Shown here piece by piece: positions 35,660-45,319 of a DNA stretch of 64,000 nt. The position numbers were made by a program, and so were the translations under genes. Source of the stretch: Rubrimonas cliftonensis (GTDB taxonomy: Bacteria > Pseudomonadota > Alphaproteobacteria > Rhodobacterales > Rhodobacteraceae); the NCBI RefSeq assembly GCF_900107585.1, contig NZ_FNQM01000002.1, positions 310,001 through 374,000 of the forward strand, written 5' to 3'. Positions within the stretch are counted from its first letter, which is position 1; every line of letters starts with the position of its first letter. Below the pieces are notes generated by a model, which was not told where the DNA came from, ran no database searches, and was given only the letters and a program-made list of their open reading frames with translations.

Positions 35660-36316
35660 GTGACCGACGCCATGCTTGAGACGGCGCTCGTCGCCTTCGC
35701 GACCTTCTTCGCCACGATCGGGCCGCTCGACGTCGCCATCGTGTTCGCCACCCTCACCGCCGGAGACCGGGGGCGCGCGCGGCGGACGCTCGCGCTCAGG
35801 GCCGTGCTGATCGCCGGGGCGATTCTGCTGAGCTTCGCGCTGTTCGGCGAGGCGGCGCTGGGCCTGTTCGGCGTGACGATGCCGGCGCTGCGCATCGCGG
35901 GCGGGGTGCTGCTGATGCTGATCGCCATCGATCTCGTGTTCGCGCGGCCCTCCGGCGCCGCCTCGACCACGGCGGAGGAGAACGCCGAGGCCGCGACCCG
36001 CGCCGACATCAGCGTGTTTCCGCTGGCGACGCCGCTGATCGCGGGGCCGGGCGCGATCGGCGCGGTGGTGCTGCTGATGGGCGACGCCGGCGGCGACCCG
36101 GCGGCCTCGGCGATGGTGATCGCGGCGCTCGGCGCGATCCTCGCGCTCACCTTCGCGCTGATGCTGATCGCCGGCGGCGTCCAGCGCGTGCTGGGCAGGA
36201 CGGGCGTGCATGTCGTGGCGCGCGTCTTCGGCGTGATCCTCGCCGCGCTGGCCGTGCAGTTCGTGCTCGACGGGCTGGCGCAGAGCGGGCTCTTTCCCGG
36301 CGCCGCTGCGCGCTGA
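35660..36316 (+). CDS. MarC-family integral membrane protein
   Basis: A 218-residue, six-helix membrane protein of the MarC (UPF0056) family. FATFFATIGPLDVAIVFATLT at the N-terminus and VFPLATPLIAGPGAIGAVVLL in the middle are the two repeat-related signature segments. Function is not established for the family; the old link to multiple antibiotic resistance is not supported. It starts with GTG at 35660, 12 bases after dprA, and ends before the topA promoter. Confidence 0.88.
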   Translation: MTDAMLETALVAFATFFATIGPLDVAIVFATLTAGDRGRARRTLALRAVLIAGAILLSFALFGEAALGLFGVTMPALRIAGGVLLMLIAIDLVFARPSGAASTTAEENAEAATRADISVFPLATPLIAGPGAIGAVVLLMGDAGGDPAASAMVIAALGAILALTFALMLIAGGVQRVLGRTGVHVVARVFGVILAALAVQFVLDGLAQSGLFPGAAAR

Positions 36317-36343
36317 GCCGCTCGCCGCGCACATCATGCGGCG

Positions 36344-36372
36344 TTGACAGCCGCACCCGCGGCGCCCAGTTT
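36344..36372 (+). promoter_or_regulatory. Candidate sigma-70 promoter for topA
   Basis: TTGACA at 36344-36349 is a perfect -35. CAGTTT at 36367-36372, 17 bases on, is a poor -10. It lies in the 97-base gap before topA, about 42 bases from the start codon, where a promoter is expected. Confidence 0.4.
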
Positions 36373-36413
36373 CCCGCTCCGCGCGCAGACCGCGCCGCAG
36401 GAGAGTTGAGCCC

Positions 36414-39230
36414 ATGGCCGTCGTCGTCGTCGAGTCCCCCGCCAAGGCCAAGACCATCAACAAGTATCTCGGCGACGACTACACCGTGCTGGCCTCCTAC
36501 GGCCATGTGCGCGATCTGCCGCCGAAGGACGGCTCGGTCGATCCGGAGCAGGACTTCGCGATGGTCTGGGAGGTCGACAGCGCCTCGAAGAAGCACGTCC
36601 GCGCCATCACCGAGGCGCTGAAATCCGACGGCAGCCTGATTCTCGCGACCGACCCCGACCGCGAGGGCGAGGCGATCTCGTGGCATCTGCTGGAGGCGCT
36701 GAAGAAGGCCAAGGCGGTCAAGCCGGCCACCCAGGTCAGCCGCGTCACCTTCAACGCCATCACGAAGCAGGCCGTCGGCGAGGCGATGAAGCGCCCGCGC
36801 GACATCGACATGGAGCTGGTCTCCGCCTATCTCGCCCGCCGCGCGCTGGACTATCTCGTGGGCTTCACGCTGTCGCCGGTGCTGTGGCGCAAGCTGCCCG
36901 GCGCGAAGTCGGCGGGGCGCGTGCAGTCGGTCGCGCTGCGGCTGATCGTGCAGCGCGAGATGGAGATCGAGGCGTTCCGCCCGCGCGAGTACTGGACCGT
37001 GCGCGCCGAACTGCTCACCCCGCGCGGCGACGCCTTCGAGGCGCGGCTGGTCACGCTCGACGGGGCGAAGCTCGACCGCTTCGACCTTGCGACCGAGGCG
37101 GACGCGCTGAAGGCGGTGCAGGCGGTGGCCGAGGGCGTGCTCGGCGTGGCGTCGGTGGAGGCGAGGCCCGCGACGCGCAACCCGTGGCCGCCCTTCATGA
37201 CCTCGACCCTGCAGCAGGAGGCCAGCCGCAAGCTCGGCTTCGGCGCCAAGCAGACGATGAGCACGGCCCAGCGGCTGTATGAGGCGGGCTGGATCACCTA
37301 CATGCGGACCGACGGCGTGGACATGGCGCCCGAGGCGGTGACGGCGGCGCGCAGCGCCATCGAGAGCCGTTTCGGCAAGGCTTACGTCCCCGACAGCCCG
37401 CGCGTCTACAAGACCAAGGCCAAGAACGCGCAGGAGGCCCACGAGTGCATCCGGCCGACCGAGATGGACCGCGGGTCCGACGCCGCGGGCCGGCTCGAGC
37501 CCGACCAGCGCCGCCTCTATGAGCTGATCTGGAAGCGCACGCTCGCCAGCCAGATGGCCAGCGCCCGGCTCGAACGCACGACCGTGGAGGTCTCAGGCCC
37601 GCGCGTCGGCCTGCGCGCCACCGGGCAGGTGGTCAAGTTCGACGGCTTCCTGAAGATCTACGACGAGAGCCGCGACGACGACGCGGGCGAGGACGGCGCC
37701 CGGCTGCCGGAGATCATGCAGGGCGAGAAGGCGGTGCTGGCGCCCTTCAGGGGCTCGTCGCTCGACGCCGACGTGGCGAGGGCGCTGGCGCGCGCCGACG
37801 AGAAGGCGGAGGCGAAGCCGGCGGGCTTCGTGCTGGCCTCCGGCCCGGTGGGCGACGAACTGACCGATGGCGGCGGCGCCGCCGACCCCGCCGCGCTCGG
37901 CGCCCAGAGCTTCACCCAGCCGCCGCCGCGCTACACCGAGGCCACGCTCGTCAAGCGCATGGAGGAGCTGGGCATCGGCCGGCCCTCGACCTACGCCTCG
38001 ATCATCGACACGATCCAGACCCGCGGCTACGTTCAGAAGGACGGCAACCGCCTGATCCCCGAGGACAAGGGCCGCCTCGTGACGGCGTTCCTGGAGGAGT
38101 ACTTCTCCCGCTACGTCCAGTACGACTTCACGGCGGCGCTGGAGGAGGGGCTCGACGAGGTCTCCGGCGGGCGGGCCGACTGGAAGGCGCTGCTGCGCGA
38201 GTTCTGGGGGGACTTCTCCAGCGCGGTGGACGAGACCAAGGAGCTGCGCATCTCCGAGGTGCTCGACCGCATCGACGCCGCCCTCGGCCCGCATCTCTTC
38301 CCCGACCGCGGCGACGGCGTCGACCCGCGCCAGTGCAGGCTGTGCGGCGCGGGGCGGCTGAGCCTCAAGACCGGCAAGTTCGGCGCCTTCATCGGCTGCT
38401 CGAACTATCCCGAATGCAAGTACACCCGCCCGCTCGGCGCGTCGGAGGCGGAGGCGGAGGCCGCCGACCGCCTGCTGGGCCACAGCGAGGACGGGCTGCC
38501 GGTGACGCTGAAGGTCGGGCGCTTCGGTCCCTATGTGCAGATGGGCGAGCCGGAGGAGGGCGGCGCCAAGCCCAAGCGCGCCTCGGTGCCGAAGGGCATG
38601 CCGCTGGACGCGGTGGACCTGGCCAGGGCGCTCGACTGGCTGGCGCTGCCGCGGCTGATCGGGGCGCATCCGGAGGACGGCGAACCGATCGAGGCGGGCA
38701 TCGGCCGCTTCGGGCCCTATGTCAAGCACGGCAAGACCTACGCCAACCTGCCCAAGGACGAGGACGTGCTGACCATCGGCATGAACCGCGCGGTCGACCT
38801 GATCGAGCAGAAGCGCGCCCGCGGCCCCGGTCGCGGCGCGGCGGCGGCGCCGCTGCGCGTGCTGGGCGAGCATCCCGACGGCGGGCCGGTCGAGCTGCAC
38901 GCCGGGCGCTATGGTCCCTACGTCAAATGGGGCAAGGTCAACGCCACGCTGCCCAAGGAAGTCGAGGCCGAGGCCGCCACGCTGGAGATGGCGCTGCCGC
39001 TGATCGCCGAGAAGGCGCCGAAGAAGAAGGCGCCGGCGAAGAAGGCCGCCGCGAAGTCCCCCGCCAAGGCCGCCGCCAAGGCCGCCGTGGGCAAGACCGC
39101 GAAGAAGAAGGCGCCGGCGGCGAAGGCGACGGCTGGCAAGGCCCCCGCCGCCAGGGCGGCGGCGAAGAGGAAGGCGGCGGCAGGCGCCGACGCTGCGCCT
39201 GAGCCGACGTCGGCCGCAGAGGACGAATGA
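36414..39230 (+). CDS. topA: DNA topoisomerase I (type IA)
   Basis: Relaxes negative supercoils. The 938-residue protein has the Toprim domain (VVVESPAKAKTINKYLG; ATDPDREGEAISWHLLEAL), the cleavage core with catalytic Tyr in GWITYMRTDGVDM, and GIGRPSTYASIIDTIQ. One C4 zinc ribbon follows (CRLCGAG to CSNYPEC), then three degenerate topoisomerase C-terminal repeats containing GRFGPYV or GRYGPYV. The last 70 residues are a Lys/Ala-rich histone-like tail (AKKAAAKSPAKAAAK), likely an unspecific DNA anchor. Ribosome site CAGGAGAG precedes ATG. Confidence 0.97.
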   Translation: MAVVVVESPAKAKTINKYLGDDYTVLASYGHVRDLPPKDGSVDPEQDFAMVWEVDSASKKHVRAITEALKSDGSLILATDPDREGEAISWHLLEALKKAKAVKPATQVSRVTFNAITKQAVGEAMKRPRDIDMELVSAYLARRALDYLVGFTLSPVLWRKLPGAKSAGRVQSVALRLIVQREMEIEAFRPREYWTVRAELLTPRGDAFEARLVTLDGAKLDRFDLATEADALKAVQAVAEGVLGVASVEARPATRNPWPPFMTSTLQQEASRKLGFGAKQTMSTAQRLYEAGWITYMRTDGVDMAPEAVTAARSAIESRFGKAYVPDSPRVYKTKAKNAQEAHECIRPTEMDRGSDAAGRLEPDQRRLYELIWKRTLASQMASARLERTTVEVSGPRVGLRATGQVVKFDGFLKIYDESRDDDAGEDGARLPEIMQGEKAVLAPFRGSSLDADVARALARADEKAEAKPAGFVLASGPVGDELTDGGGAADPAALGAQSFTQPPPRYTEATLVKRMEELGIGRPSTYASIIDTIQTRGYVQKDGNRLIPEDKGRLVTAFLEEYFSRYVQYDFTAALEEGLDEVSGGRADWKALLREFWGDFSSAVDETKELRISEVLDRIDAALGPHLFPDRGDGVDPRQCRLCGAGRLSLKTGKFGAFIGCSNYPECKYTRPLGASEAEAEAADRLLGHSEDGLPVTLKVGRFGPYVQMGEPEEGGAKPKRASVPKGMPLDAVDLARALDWLALPRLIGAHPEDGEPIEAGIGRFGPYVKHGKTYANLPKDEDVLTIGMNRAVDLIEQKRARGPGRGAAAAPLRVLGEHPDGGPVELHAGRYGPYVKWGKVNATLPKEVEAEAATLEMALPLIAEKAPKKKAPAKKAAAKSPAKAAAKAAVGKTAKKKAPAAKATAGKAPAARAAAKRKAAAGADAAPEPTSAAEDE

Positions 39231-39234
39231 GCCG

Positions 39235-40389
39235 GTGAGCCCGTCGAGCAGCGGCGGCCCGGGTCGCGACAACGGCGGGCCGCGGCCGTCGGACGCGCCC
39301 GACGGCCGAAATGTCGGCGCGCTCTTCGCGCAGTGGCTGCGGCGGACCTTCGCCGACCCGCAGATCGTCATCCTGCTGCTGATCATCGTCAGCGGCGGCG
39401 CGCTGCTGACGCTGGCGGCGGACGTTCTGGCCCCGATCCTCGCCAGCGTGGTGATCGCCTGGCTGATGGAGGCCCCGGCGGCGGCGATGGCGCGGCGCGG
39501 CCTGTCGCGCACGCTGGTGGCCGCGCTCCTGACGGCGCTGTTCGTCGCGCTGCTGGCGGCGGCGCTGCTGCTCGCCGCGCCGGTGCTGCTGGGGCAGGTC
39601 GCCCAGCTCGCGCGCGCCCTGCCGCTGCTCGCGAGCGAGGCGCAGGCGTTCATTCTCGCCCTGCCCGTGGACTATCCGGAAGTGTTCGACGCGGACCAGA
39701 TGCGCGATTTCGCCGCCGGCCTGAACGCCGACATGGCGCTGCTCGGGCAGCGGATGGTGCGCCAGTCCGTGGCGCAGCTGCCGAACGTCGCGACCATCGG
39801 GCTGTATCTGCTCATCCTGCCGCTGCTGGTCTTCTTCTTCGTGCGCGACCGCAGGGCGATCACGCTCTGGATCGCGGGCTTCCTGCCCGATCACCGCCCC
39901 CTCGCCGACGAGGTCTGGGCCGACATCAGCATGAAGATGGGCGGCTATGTGCGGGGGCGCGCCTATGAGATGGCCATCGTCGGGGGCGCGAGCTACGCGG
40001 CGTTCTGGCTGCTGGGGCTCGACTATGCCCTGCTCCTGGCGACGCTGTCGGGGCTGTCCGTGCTGATCCCCTATTTCGGCGCGCCGGTGGTGGGCCTGCC
40101 GGTCGCGCTCACCGCCTTCGCGCAGTGGGGCCTCGGGCCGGAGATGATGTGGACGCTTGCCGCCTACACCGTGATCCAGACCATCGACGGCGCGATCCTC
40201 GCCACGATCATGCTCGCCGGCGCGGTGAACCTGCACCCGATCGCGGTGATGGTGGCGCTGCTTGTGTTCGGCGACCTCTACGGATTCTGGGGCGTGGTGT
40301 TCGCAGTGCCGCTTGCGTCGGTGGTCCAGGTGACGCTGGACGCCTGGCGCCGGCGCGCGGGCCGGCCGATGCCGCCGCCCGATCCTTGA
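39235..40389 (+). CDS. AI-2E/PerM-family transporter
   Basis: A 384-residue membrane protein with about eight helices. Family segments are DVLAPILASVVIAWLMEAPA, LLILPLLVFFFVRDR, GGYVRGRAYEMAIVGGASYAA, LLATLSGLSVLIPYFGAPVVG and a C-terminal LHPIAVMVALLVFGDLYGFW. Members are called AI-2 exporters, permeases or antiporters; substrates vary, so the role is open. GTG at 39235 starts 4 bases after topA, suggesting co-transcription. Confidence 0.85.
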   Translation: MSPSSSGGPGRDNGGPRPSDAPDGRNVGALFAQWLRRTFADPQIVILLLIIVSGGALLTLAADVLAPILASVVIAWLMEAPAAAMARRGLSRTLVAALLTALFVALLAAALLLAAPVLLGQVAQLARALPLLASEAQAFILALPVDYPEVFDADQMRDFAAGLNADMALLGQRMVRQSVAQLPNVATIGLYLLILPLLVFFFVRDRRAITLWIAGFLPDHRPLADEVWADISMKMGGYVRGRAYEMAIVGGASYAAFWLLGLDYALLLATLSGLSVLIPYFGAPVVGLPVALTAFAQWGLGPEMMWTLAAYTVIQTIDGAILATIMLAGAVNLHPIAVMVALLVFGDLYGFWGVVFAVPLASVVQVTLDAWRRRAGRPMPPPDP

Positions 40390-40433
40390 GAGGCGGCGGC
40401 CGGCCGCTACCTTGGCGGCGGGGAGGAGAGCCC

Positions 40434-41351
40434 ATGAGCCTCGCATCGCGAACCGTCGCCGCTTCCATCGCGCTCGCCGCCGCGCTGCTGGCGACAGCCG
40501 GCGCGTCGGCGCAGGAGCGCCTGAGCTTCGAGCACGACGGCGTGGCGCGCGCCGCGCTGATCGACGCCGCCCCCGGCGTCCGCGACGCGCCGCTTCTGCT
40601 GGCGCTGCATGGCGGCATCGGCTCGGCCAGCTTCGCCCGCCGGCGCGCGGCCGTGACGCTCTGGCGGCGCGGCTGGGTGGTGGCGTGGCCCGAGGCCGCG
40701 CCGGAGTGGAACGACGGCCGGCGCGACGGCGACGGCGACCTCTACAACGACGCCGACGACGTGGCGTTCCTGCGCAGCCTCGTGGCGCGGCTCGCGGCGG
40801 AAGGGCGGGTCGACCCCTCGCGGGTGTTCGTCGCCGGCCCCTCGATCGGCGGCATGATGGCGCTGCGCGTCGCCTGCGAGGCGCCCGACCTCGTGCAGGG
40901 GGTCGCCGCCGTCATCGCCGCGCTGCCCGTCGGTCTGGACTGCCCGGCCGCCGCGCCGCCGATGCCGGCGCTCTTCATCCATGGCACGGAGGACCGGATC
41001 GTGCCGCCCGAGGGCGGGCGCATCGGCGGCGACAGCCTGCTGATCCGCGACCGCGGGCGCGTCGAGCCCATCGCGGAGACGGTGGCGCTCTTCGCCCGCC
41101 GCAACGGCTGCGCCGGCTACGCGGCGCGGCCGATGCCAGACCGCGCCCCCGAGGACGGCGTGACGACGGAGCTGCGCGCCTATGAGGGATGCGCGGCGCC
41201 GCTGACGCATCTCGTGTCCTTCGGGGCGGGGCATACCTGGGCCGGCGGCGGGTCGATGCGGCTGGGAGACATGCTGATCGGCGCGACCACGCAGGATTTC
41301 TCGGCGACCGCGGCGGTCGAGGCGTTCCTGTCCTCGCTCGTCGCCGACTGA
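40434..41351 (+). CDS. Exported alpha/beta-hydrolase, PHB depolymerase/feruloyl esterase-like
   Basis: A 305-residue secreted serine esterase with a signal peptide (about residues 1-26, cut after ATAGASA). LLLALHGGIGSA forms the oxyanion strand, FVAGPSIGGMMALRVA holds the nucleophile Ser, HGTEDRIVP the Asp, and FGAGHTWAGG the His. Closest families are poly(3-hydroxybutyrate) depolymerase and LpqC-type esterases. The natural ester substrate is unknown. Ribosome site GGGAGGAG lies upstream of ATG 40434. Confidence 0.82.
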   Translation: MSLASRTVAASIALAAALLATAGASAQERLSFEHDGVARAALIDAAPGVRDAPLLLALHGGIGSASFARRRAAVTLWRRGWVVAWPEAAPEWNDGRRDGDGDLYNDADDVAFLRSLVARLAAEGRVDPSRVFVAGPSIGGMMALRVACEAPDLVQGVAAVIAALPVGLDCPAAAPPMPALFIHGTEDRIVPPEGGRIGGDSLLIRDRGRVEPIAETVALFARRNGCAGYAARPMPDRAPEDGVTTELRAYEGCAAPLTHLVSFGAGHTWAGGGSMRLGDMLIGATTQDFSATAAVEAFLSSLVAD

Positions 41352-41489
41352 CCGGCGCCCGCGCGGTGGGCGCCAAACGTTAACGGCGCCTGCCGCCCGA
41401 GCACTGCAATCCGCCGGAGACTTCTCGCGCGAGCCCACTGGACGCGCCTGCGCCGCTTTGCTTTGCTTGTCGGGCCGCAGGGGGAAACC

Positions 41490-42893
41490 ATGTTCGATGA
41501 GATGACCGGCGATGGCGGCGTACGCCCGCCCTACCACGACATCGCCGCCTGGCTTGAGGCGATGGGCCCCGAGGCCATGGAGCTGAAGCGGCTGGAGGCG
41601 GAGACGCTGTTCCGCCGCATCGGCATCACCTTCGCGGTCTATGGCGAGGGGGGCGACCCCGAGCGCCTGATCCCCTTCGACCTCATCCCGCGGGTGTTCT
41701 CCGCCGAGGAGTGGCGCACTCTCTCGCGCGGGATCACCCAGCGCGCCCGCGCGCTCAACGCCTTCCTGTGGGACGTGTACCACCGCGGCGAGATCCTGAA
41801 GGCGGGCGTGATCCCGGCCGACCTCATCTACCGCAACGCCGCCTTCCTGCCGGAAATGATGGGCGTGGACCCGCCGGGGCGCATCTACAGCCACATCGTC
41901 GGCATCGACATCGTCCGCACCGGCCCGCACGAGTTTCTCGTGCTGGAGGACAACTGCCGCACGCCCTCCGGCGTCTCCTATGTGCTGGAGAACCGCGAGA
42001 TCATGATGCGGATGTTCCCCGACCTCTTCGCCGGCGGGCGGGTGCTGCCGGTGGACGGCTACCCCGACATGCTGCGCGCGACGCTGGAGGAGGTGGCGCC
42101 GCCGGCCTGCAAGGGCGACCCGACCTGCGTGGTGCTGACGCCGGGGCCGCTGAACTCCGCCTACTACGAGCACAGCTTCCTCGCCGACCAGATGGGCGTC
42201 GAACTGGTCGAGGCCCGCGACCTGTTCGTGGACGAGGGCAAGGTGTGGATGAAGACCACCCAGGGCCCCAGCAGGGTGGACGTGATCTACCGCCGCATCG
42301 ACGACGACTTCATCGACCCGCTGGTGTTCCGCCCCGAGAGCGTGCTGGGCGTGGCGGGGCTGATGAACGCCTACCGCTCGGGCGGCGTCACCATAGTCTC
42401 CGCGCCCGGCGCCGGCGTGGCCGACGACAAGGCCGTGTACTGCTACGTTCCCGACATGATCCGCTTCTACCTCGGCGAGAAGGCGATCCTGAAGAACGTG
42501 CCGACCTGGAAGTGCTCCGAACCCGAGGACTGCGCCTATGTCCTCGCCCATCTCGACGAGGTGGTGGTGAAGGAGGTGCACGGCTCGGGCGGCTACGGCA
42601 TGCTGATCGGGCCGAAGTCCACGGCGGCCGAGCGCGACGTCTTCGCCCGCAAGATCCGCGAGGCGCCCGGCGTGTTCATCGCCCAGCCGACGCTCGACCT
42701 CTCGACGGTGCCCTCGCTCAGCCCGCTCGGGCCGAGCCCGCGGCATGTGGATTTCCGCCCCTTCGCGCTCGTCGGCAAGGACATCCGCCTCACCCCCGGC
42801 GGGCTGACGCGCGTGGCGCTGCGCGAGGGCTCGCTGGTGGTGAACTCCAGCCAGGGCGGCGGCGTGAAGGACACCTGGGTGCTGACGGAATGA
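41490..42893 (+). CDS. Circularly permuted ATP-grasp protein
   Basis: A 467-residue circularly permuted ATP-grasp enzyme, first gene of a conserved three-gene operon with an alpha-E protein and a transglutaminase-like protein. Signature parts are RGITQRARALNAFLWDVYH, HEFLVLEDNCRTPSGVSYVL, VVLTPGPLNSAYYEHSFLAD, DDDFIDPLVF and VVKEVHGSGGYGMLIGP (ATP-binding). Published comparative genomics predicts these systems ligate amino acids or make small peptides, but the product is unknown. I took ATG at 41490 over TTG 41463 because the N-terminus then fits the family. Confidence 0.9.
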   Translation: MFDEMTGDGGVRPPYHDIAAWLEAMGPEAMELKRLEAETLFRRIGITFAVYGEGGDPERLIPFDLIPRVFSAEEWRTLSRGITQRARALNAFLWDVYHRGEILKAGVIPADLIYRNAAFLPEMMGVDPPGRIYSHIVGIDIVRTGPHEFLVLEDNCRTPSGVSYVLENREIMMRMFPDLFAGGRVLPVDGYPDMLRATLEEVAPPACKGDPTCVVLTPGPLNSAYYEHSFLADQMGVELVEARDLFVDEGKVWMKTTQGPSRVDVIYRRIDDDFIDPLVFRPESVLGVAGLMNAYRSGGVTIVSAPGAGVADDKAVYCYVPDMIRFYLGEKAILKNVPTWKCSEPEDCAYVLAHLDEVVVKEVHGSGGYGMLIGPKSTAAERDVFARKIREAPGVFIAQPTLDLSTVPSLSPLGPSPRHVDFRPFALVGKDIRLTPGGLTRVALREGSLVVNSSQGGGVKDTWVLTE

Positions 42894-42921
42894 CCGGCGC
42901 GCGTCGCAGGGGGGAGATCTG

Positions 42922-43860
42922 ATGGCCACGCTCAGCCGCACCGCGGCCGACCTTTTCTGGATGGCCCGATATCTGGAGCGCGCGGAAGCCATGGCGCGGC
43001 TCGTGGAGATGGGCCGCCGGATGGCGATGCTGCCGAACTCGGCGGAGGGGCATCGCGAGGAATGGCGCTCGGTCGCCGCCGCCGCCGGCTGCGCGGCGCA
43101 TTTCGAGGATCGCGACGTCGACCAGAAGACGGTGATCGTCGGGCTGGTGCTGGACCGCGCCAACCCGTCCTCCATCGTCTCGTGCCTAGACCGCGCCCGT
43201 CACAACGCCCGCTCGGTGCGCACGGCGCTGACGACGCAGGCCTGGGAGACGCTGAACGAAGCTTGGCTAAGGCTCGGCGACCTGACCGAATCGGCGGCGC
43301 TGCGCGAGCTGCCGCAGACGCTGGACTGGGTGAAGGGCCGCTGCGCGCAGTTCCGCGGCGCCTCCGACGCCACCATGCTGCGCGACGACCGCTACGACTT
43401 CGCCCGGCTCGGCCTGCTGATCGAGCGCGCCGACATGACGCTGCGCCTGCTCGACGTGAAGCATTACGTCCTGCTGCCGGAGACCGACGTGGTCGGCGGC
43501 GGGCGCGACCGTCATCAATGGACGTCCGTGCTGATGGCGACCTCCGCGCTCAGGGCCTATCACTGGGTCTATCGCGGCGACTTCTCGCCGTGGCGCATCG
43601 CGGATTTCCTGATCCTCAACGGGGCCTGTCCTCGCTCGCTGGCCCATTGCAGCCTGGAGTCCGTCGCGGTGCTGGACCGGCTTGCGCGCGGCTACGGCGA
43701 GCGTCACGCCTGTCACCACACCGCCTCGGAGACGGTGGCGCTGCTCAGCGATCTCGACATCGGCGCCATCTTCCATGACGGTCTGCACGAGTTCCTCACG
43801 CGCATGATCGCGCGCAATAACCGGCTCACGGCGGAGATCGCCGACGCCTATCATTTCTGA
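42922..43860 (+). CDS. Alpha-E domain protein (DUF403)
   Basis: A 312-residue all-helical protein. It starts LSRTAADLFWMARYLERAE, the invariant beginning of the alpha-E family, and has RHNARSVRTALTTQAWETLN and FARLGLLIERADMTLRLLD. It lies 28 bases after the ATP-grasp gene and 6 bases before the transglutaminase-like gene. The role is unknown beyond the shared operon. Confidence 0.9.
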   Translation: MATLSRTAADLFWMARYLERAEAMARLVEMGRRMAMLPNSAEGHREEWRSVAAAAGCAAHFEDRDVDQKTVIVGLVLDRANPSSIVSCLDRARHNARSVRTALTTQAWETLNEAWLRLGDLTESAALRELPQTLDWVKGRCAQFRGASDATMLRDDRYDFARLGLLIERADMTLRLLDVKHYVLLPETDVVGGGRDRHQWTSVLMATSALRAYHWVYRGDFSPWRIADFLILNGACPRSLAHCSLESVAVLDRLARGYGERHACHHTASETVALLSDLDIGAIFHDGLHEFLTRMIARNNRLTAEIADAYHF

Positions 43861-43866
43861 GGGATC

Positions 43867-44802
43867 ATGCGCCTCTCCGTCCGCCACGCCGTCACCGTCT
43901 CCGTGTCCCCGGCCGCGCCGGGCGTCGCCGTACGGCTGAAGATGTTCCCGGCGGCGTTCGAGGGGCAGAGGACCCTGGCGTGGCGGGTGCTGCTGAATGG
44001 CGAGGCCGCGGCCCCCGATTTCGTGAACGGCTGGGGCGACGGCGTCGCGACGCGCTTCCTGCGTGGAGGCGTGAGCGCGCTGGAGATCGTCGCGGCGGGA
44101 GAGGTCGAGACGACGGACTGCGCCGGCGTGCTGCGCGGCTTCCGCGCCCCGCTGCGCCCCGGCGTCTGCCTGCGCGAGACCTCGCGCACGCGCCCCGACG
44201 CCGCCATCGCGGCGTTGGCGAAGGAGGCGGTCGCCGGCGCGGCCACGCCGCTCGACAGCGCCCACGCTCTGCAGGACGCGGTTACGCGGCGCATCGCGCC
44301 GACGGGCGCGGCGCATCAGAGCGCGGCGGCCGCCCTGAGCGCGGGCGAGGGCGGCGCCGACGAGATCACGCATGTGCTGATCGCGGCCGCGCGCTCGATG
44401 GGGTGGCCGGCGCGCTTCGTCTACGGCTATCGGCTGGCGGACGCCCCAGGCGCCTCCGACGCCCCGGACGAAGCTGGCGGCGCGGCGAAGGCCGGGACCG
44501 ACGAGGCGGAGGCGGCGGCGGAGGCGGAGGCGGCGCGCTCGGCCATGGTGGCCGCGCTCACGCAGCCCCATGGCTGGGCCGAGCTCTGGGTCGAGGGCAT
44601 CGGCTGGATCGGTTTCGACGCGGCGCACGACCTCTGCCCGACCGACGCCTATGTGCGGCTGTGTTCGGGCCTCGACGCCGTCGACGCCGCCCCGCTGCGG
44701 GTCCACGCCGAAGGCGGCGCCGAGACCTCCGCGACTGCGGAGGTCGCCGTCGTTGCGGGCGAGGGCGGCGGGAGGCAGGCCGGCGGTCAGACCCAGCAGT
44801 AG
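43867..44802 (+). CDS. Transglutaminase-like protein without the catalytic cysteine
   Basis: A 311-residue member of the transglutaminase N-terminal-domain family found in ATP-grasp/alpha-E operons. Helical core and beta segments are normal: AAARSMGWPARFVYGYRL, PHGWAELWVEGIGWIGFDAA (His235 plus the Asp), and LCPTDAYVRLCSGLD. But the motif that usually reads GVCQDHAH is GGADEITH here, with Ala164 at the nucleophile position. An Ala/Glu-rich insert (about 200-222) precedes the His motif. It is likely inactive as a cysteine enzyme, unless another Cys substitutes. The proteasome-like protease often found next in such operons is absent. Confidence 0.88.
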   Translation: MRLSVRHAVTVSVSPAAPGVAVRLKMFPAAFEGQRTLAWRVLLNGEAAAPDFVNGWGDGVATRFLRGGVSALEIVAAGEVETTDCAGVLRGFRAPLRPGVCLRETSRTRPDAAIAALAKEAVAGAATPLDSAHALQDAVTRRIAPTGAAHQSAAAALSAGEGGADEITHVLIAAARSMGWPARFVYGYRLADAPGASDAPDEAGGAAKAGTDEAEAAAEAEAARSAMVAALTQPHGWAELWVEGIGWIGFDAAHDLCPTDAYVRLCSGLDAVDAAPLRVHAEGGAETSATAEVAVVAGEGGGRQAGGQTQQ

Positions 44803-44806
44803 CCGC

Positions 44807-45319
44807 TCAGCGCGCCGGGTCGTCGGCCATCGCGAAGGCGGCGCTGGCGGCGAGCCAGCCCTGAAGCGCCGCGAACACGCCGCCGGCGCGCAGGATCAGA
44901 TGTTCGCCGCTCGTCGTCACGAGGCCCATGGACCGTGAGAGGGAGCGCACGGGCGACTGGCCCTCGGCGCTGGCGAGCCGGCCGCGCTCGCTGAACATCG
45001 GCGCCGCGCGCTCGGCGTTGATGCGCCGGATCTCGCCGTGAACCGCGGCGAGCGTCTCGAGATAGGCTGCGGCTGCGGCGCGTGTCGCGGCGTCGGCCTC
45101 CGGCGAGGCGACGGCGGCCTGCGCCCCGGCGCACGCGTCGGCGATGGCGGCGATGGGCGCGATGTGGGGGCCGCTGCGGGGCAGGAAGCGCGCACGGTTG
45201 TCGTAGTGGCGGCAGGCGGCGGCGCCCACTGTCTCCACGTCCCGCCCGGCGGCGAAGCCCGGGCCGGCGACGCCGGCGGATGCGAGGCTGCAGACGACGG
45301 CGATGACGGCGATGCGCAT
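44807..45319 (-). CDS. Hypothetical exported protein
   Basis: A 170-residue protein that starts with a signal peptide (MRIAVIAVVCSLASAGVAG, cut near FAAGRDVE). The mature part has two Cys residues (ACRHYDNR and ADACAGAQ) about 30 apart, which could form a disulfide, and is mostly helical, Ala-rich sequence. I do not recognise a family. An in-frame ATG at 45349 would only add residues before the signal peptide, so 45319 is preferred. It is convergent with the transglutaminase-like gene. Confidence 0.6.
   Translation of the reverse strand: MRIAVIAVVCSLASAGVAGPGFAAGRDVETVGAAACRHYDNRARFLPRSGPHIAPIAAIADACAGAQAAVASPEADAATRAAAAAYLETLAAVHGEIRRINAERAAPMFSERGRLASAEGQSPVRSLSRSMGLVTTSGEHLILRAGGVFAALQGWLAASAAFAMADDPAR

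Noticed and set aside
30548-41351. tRNA genes in the intergenic gaps
   Set aside because: I looked for T-loop and acceptor patterns by eye in the larger gaps and found none that folds into a cloverleaf.
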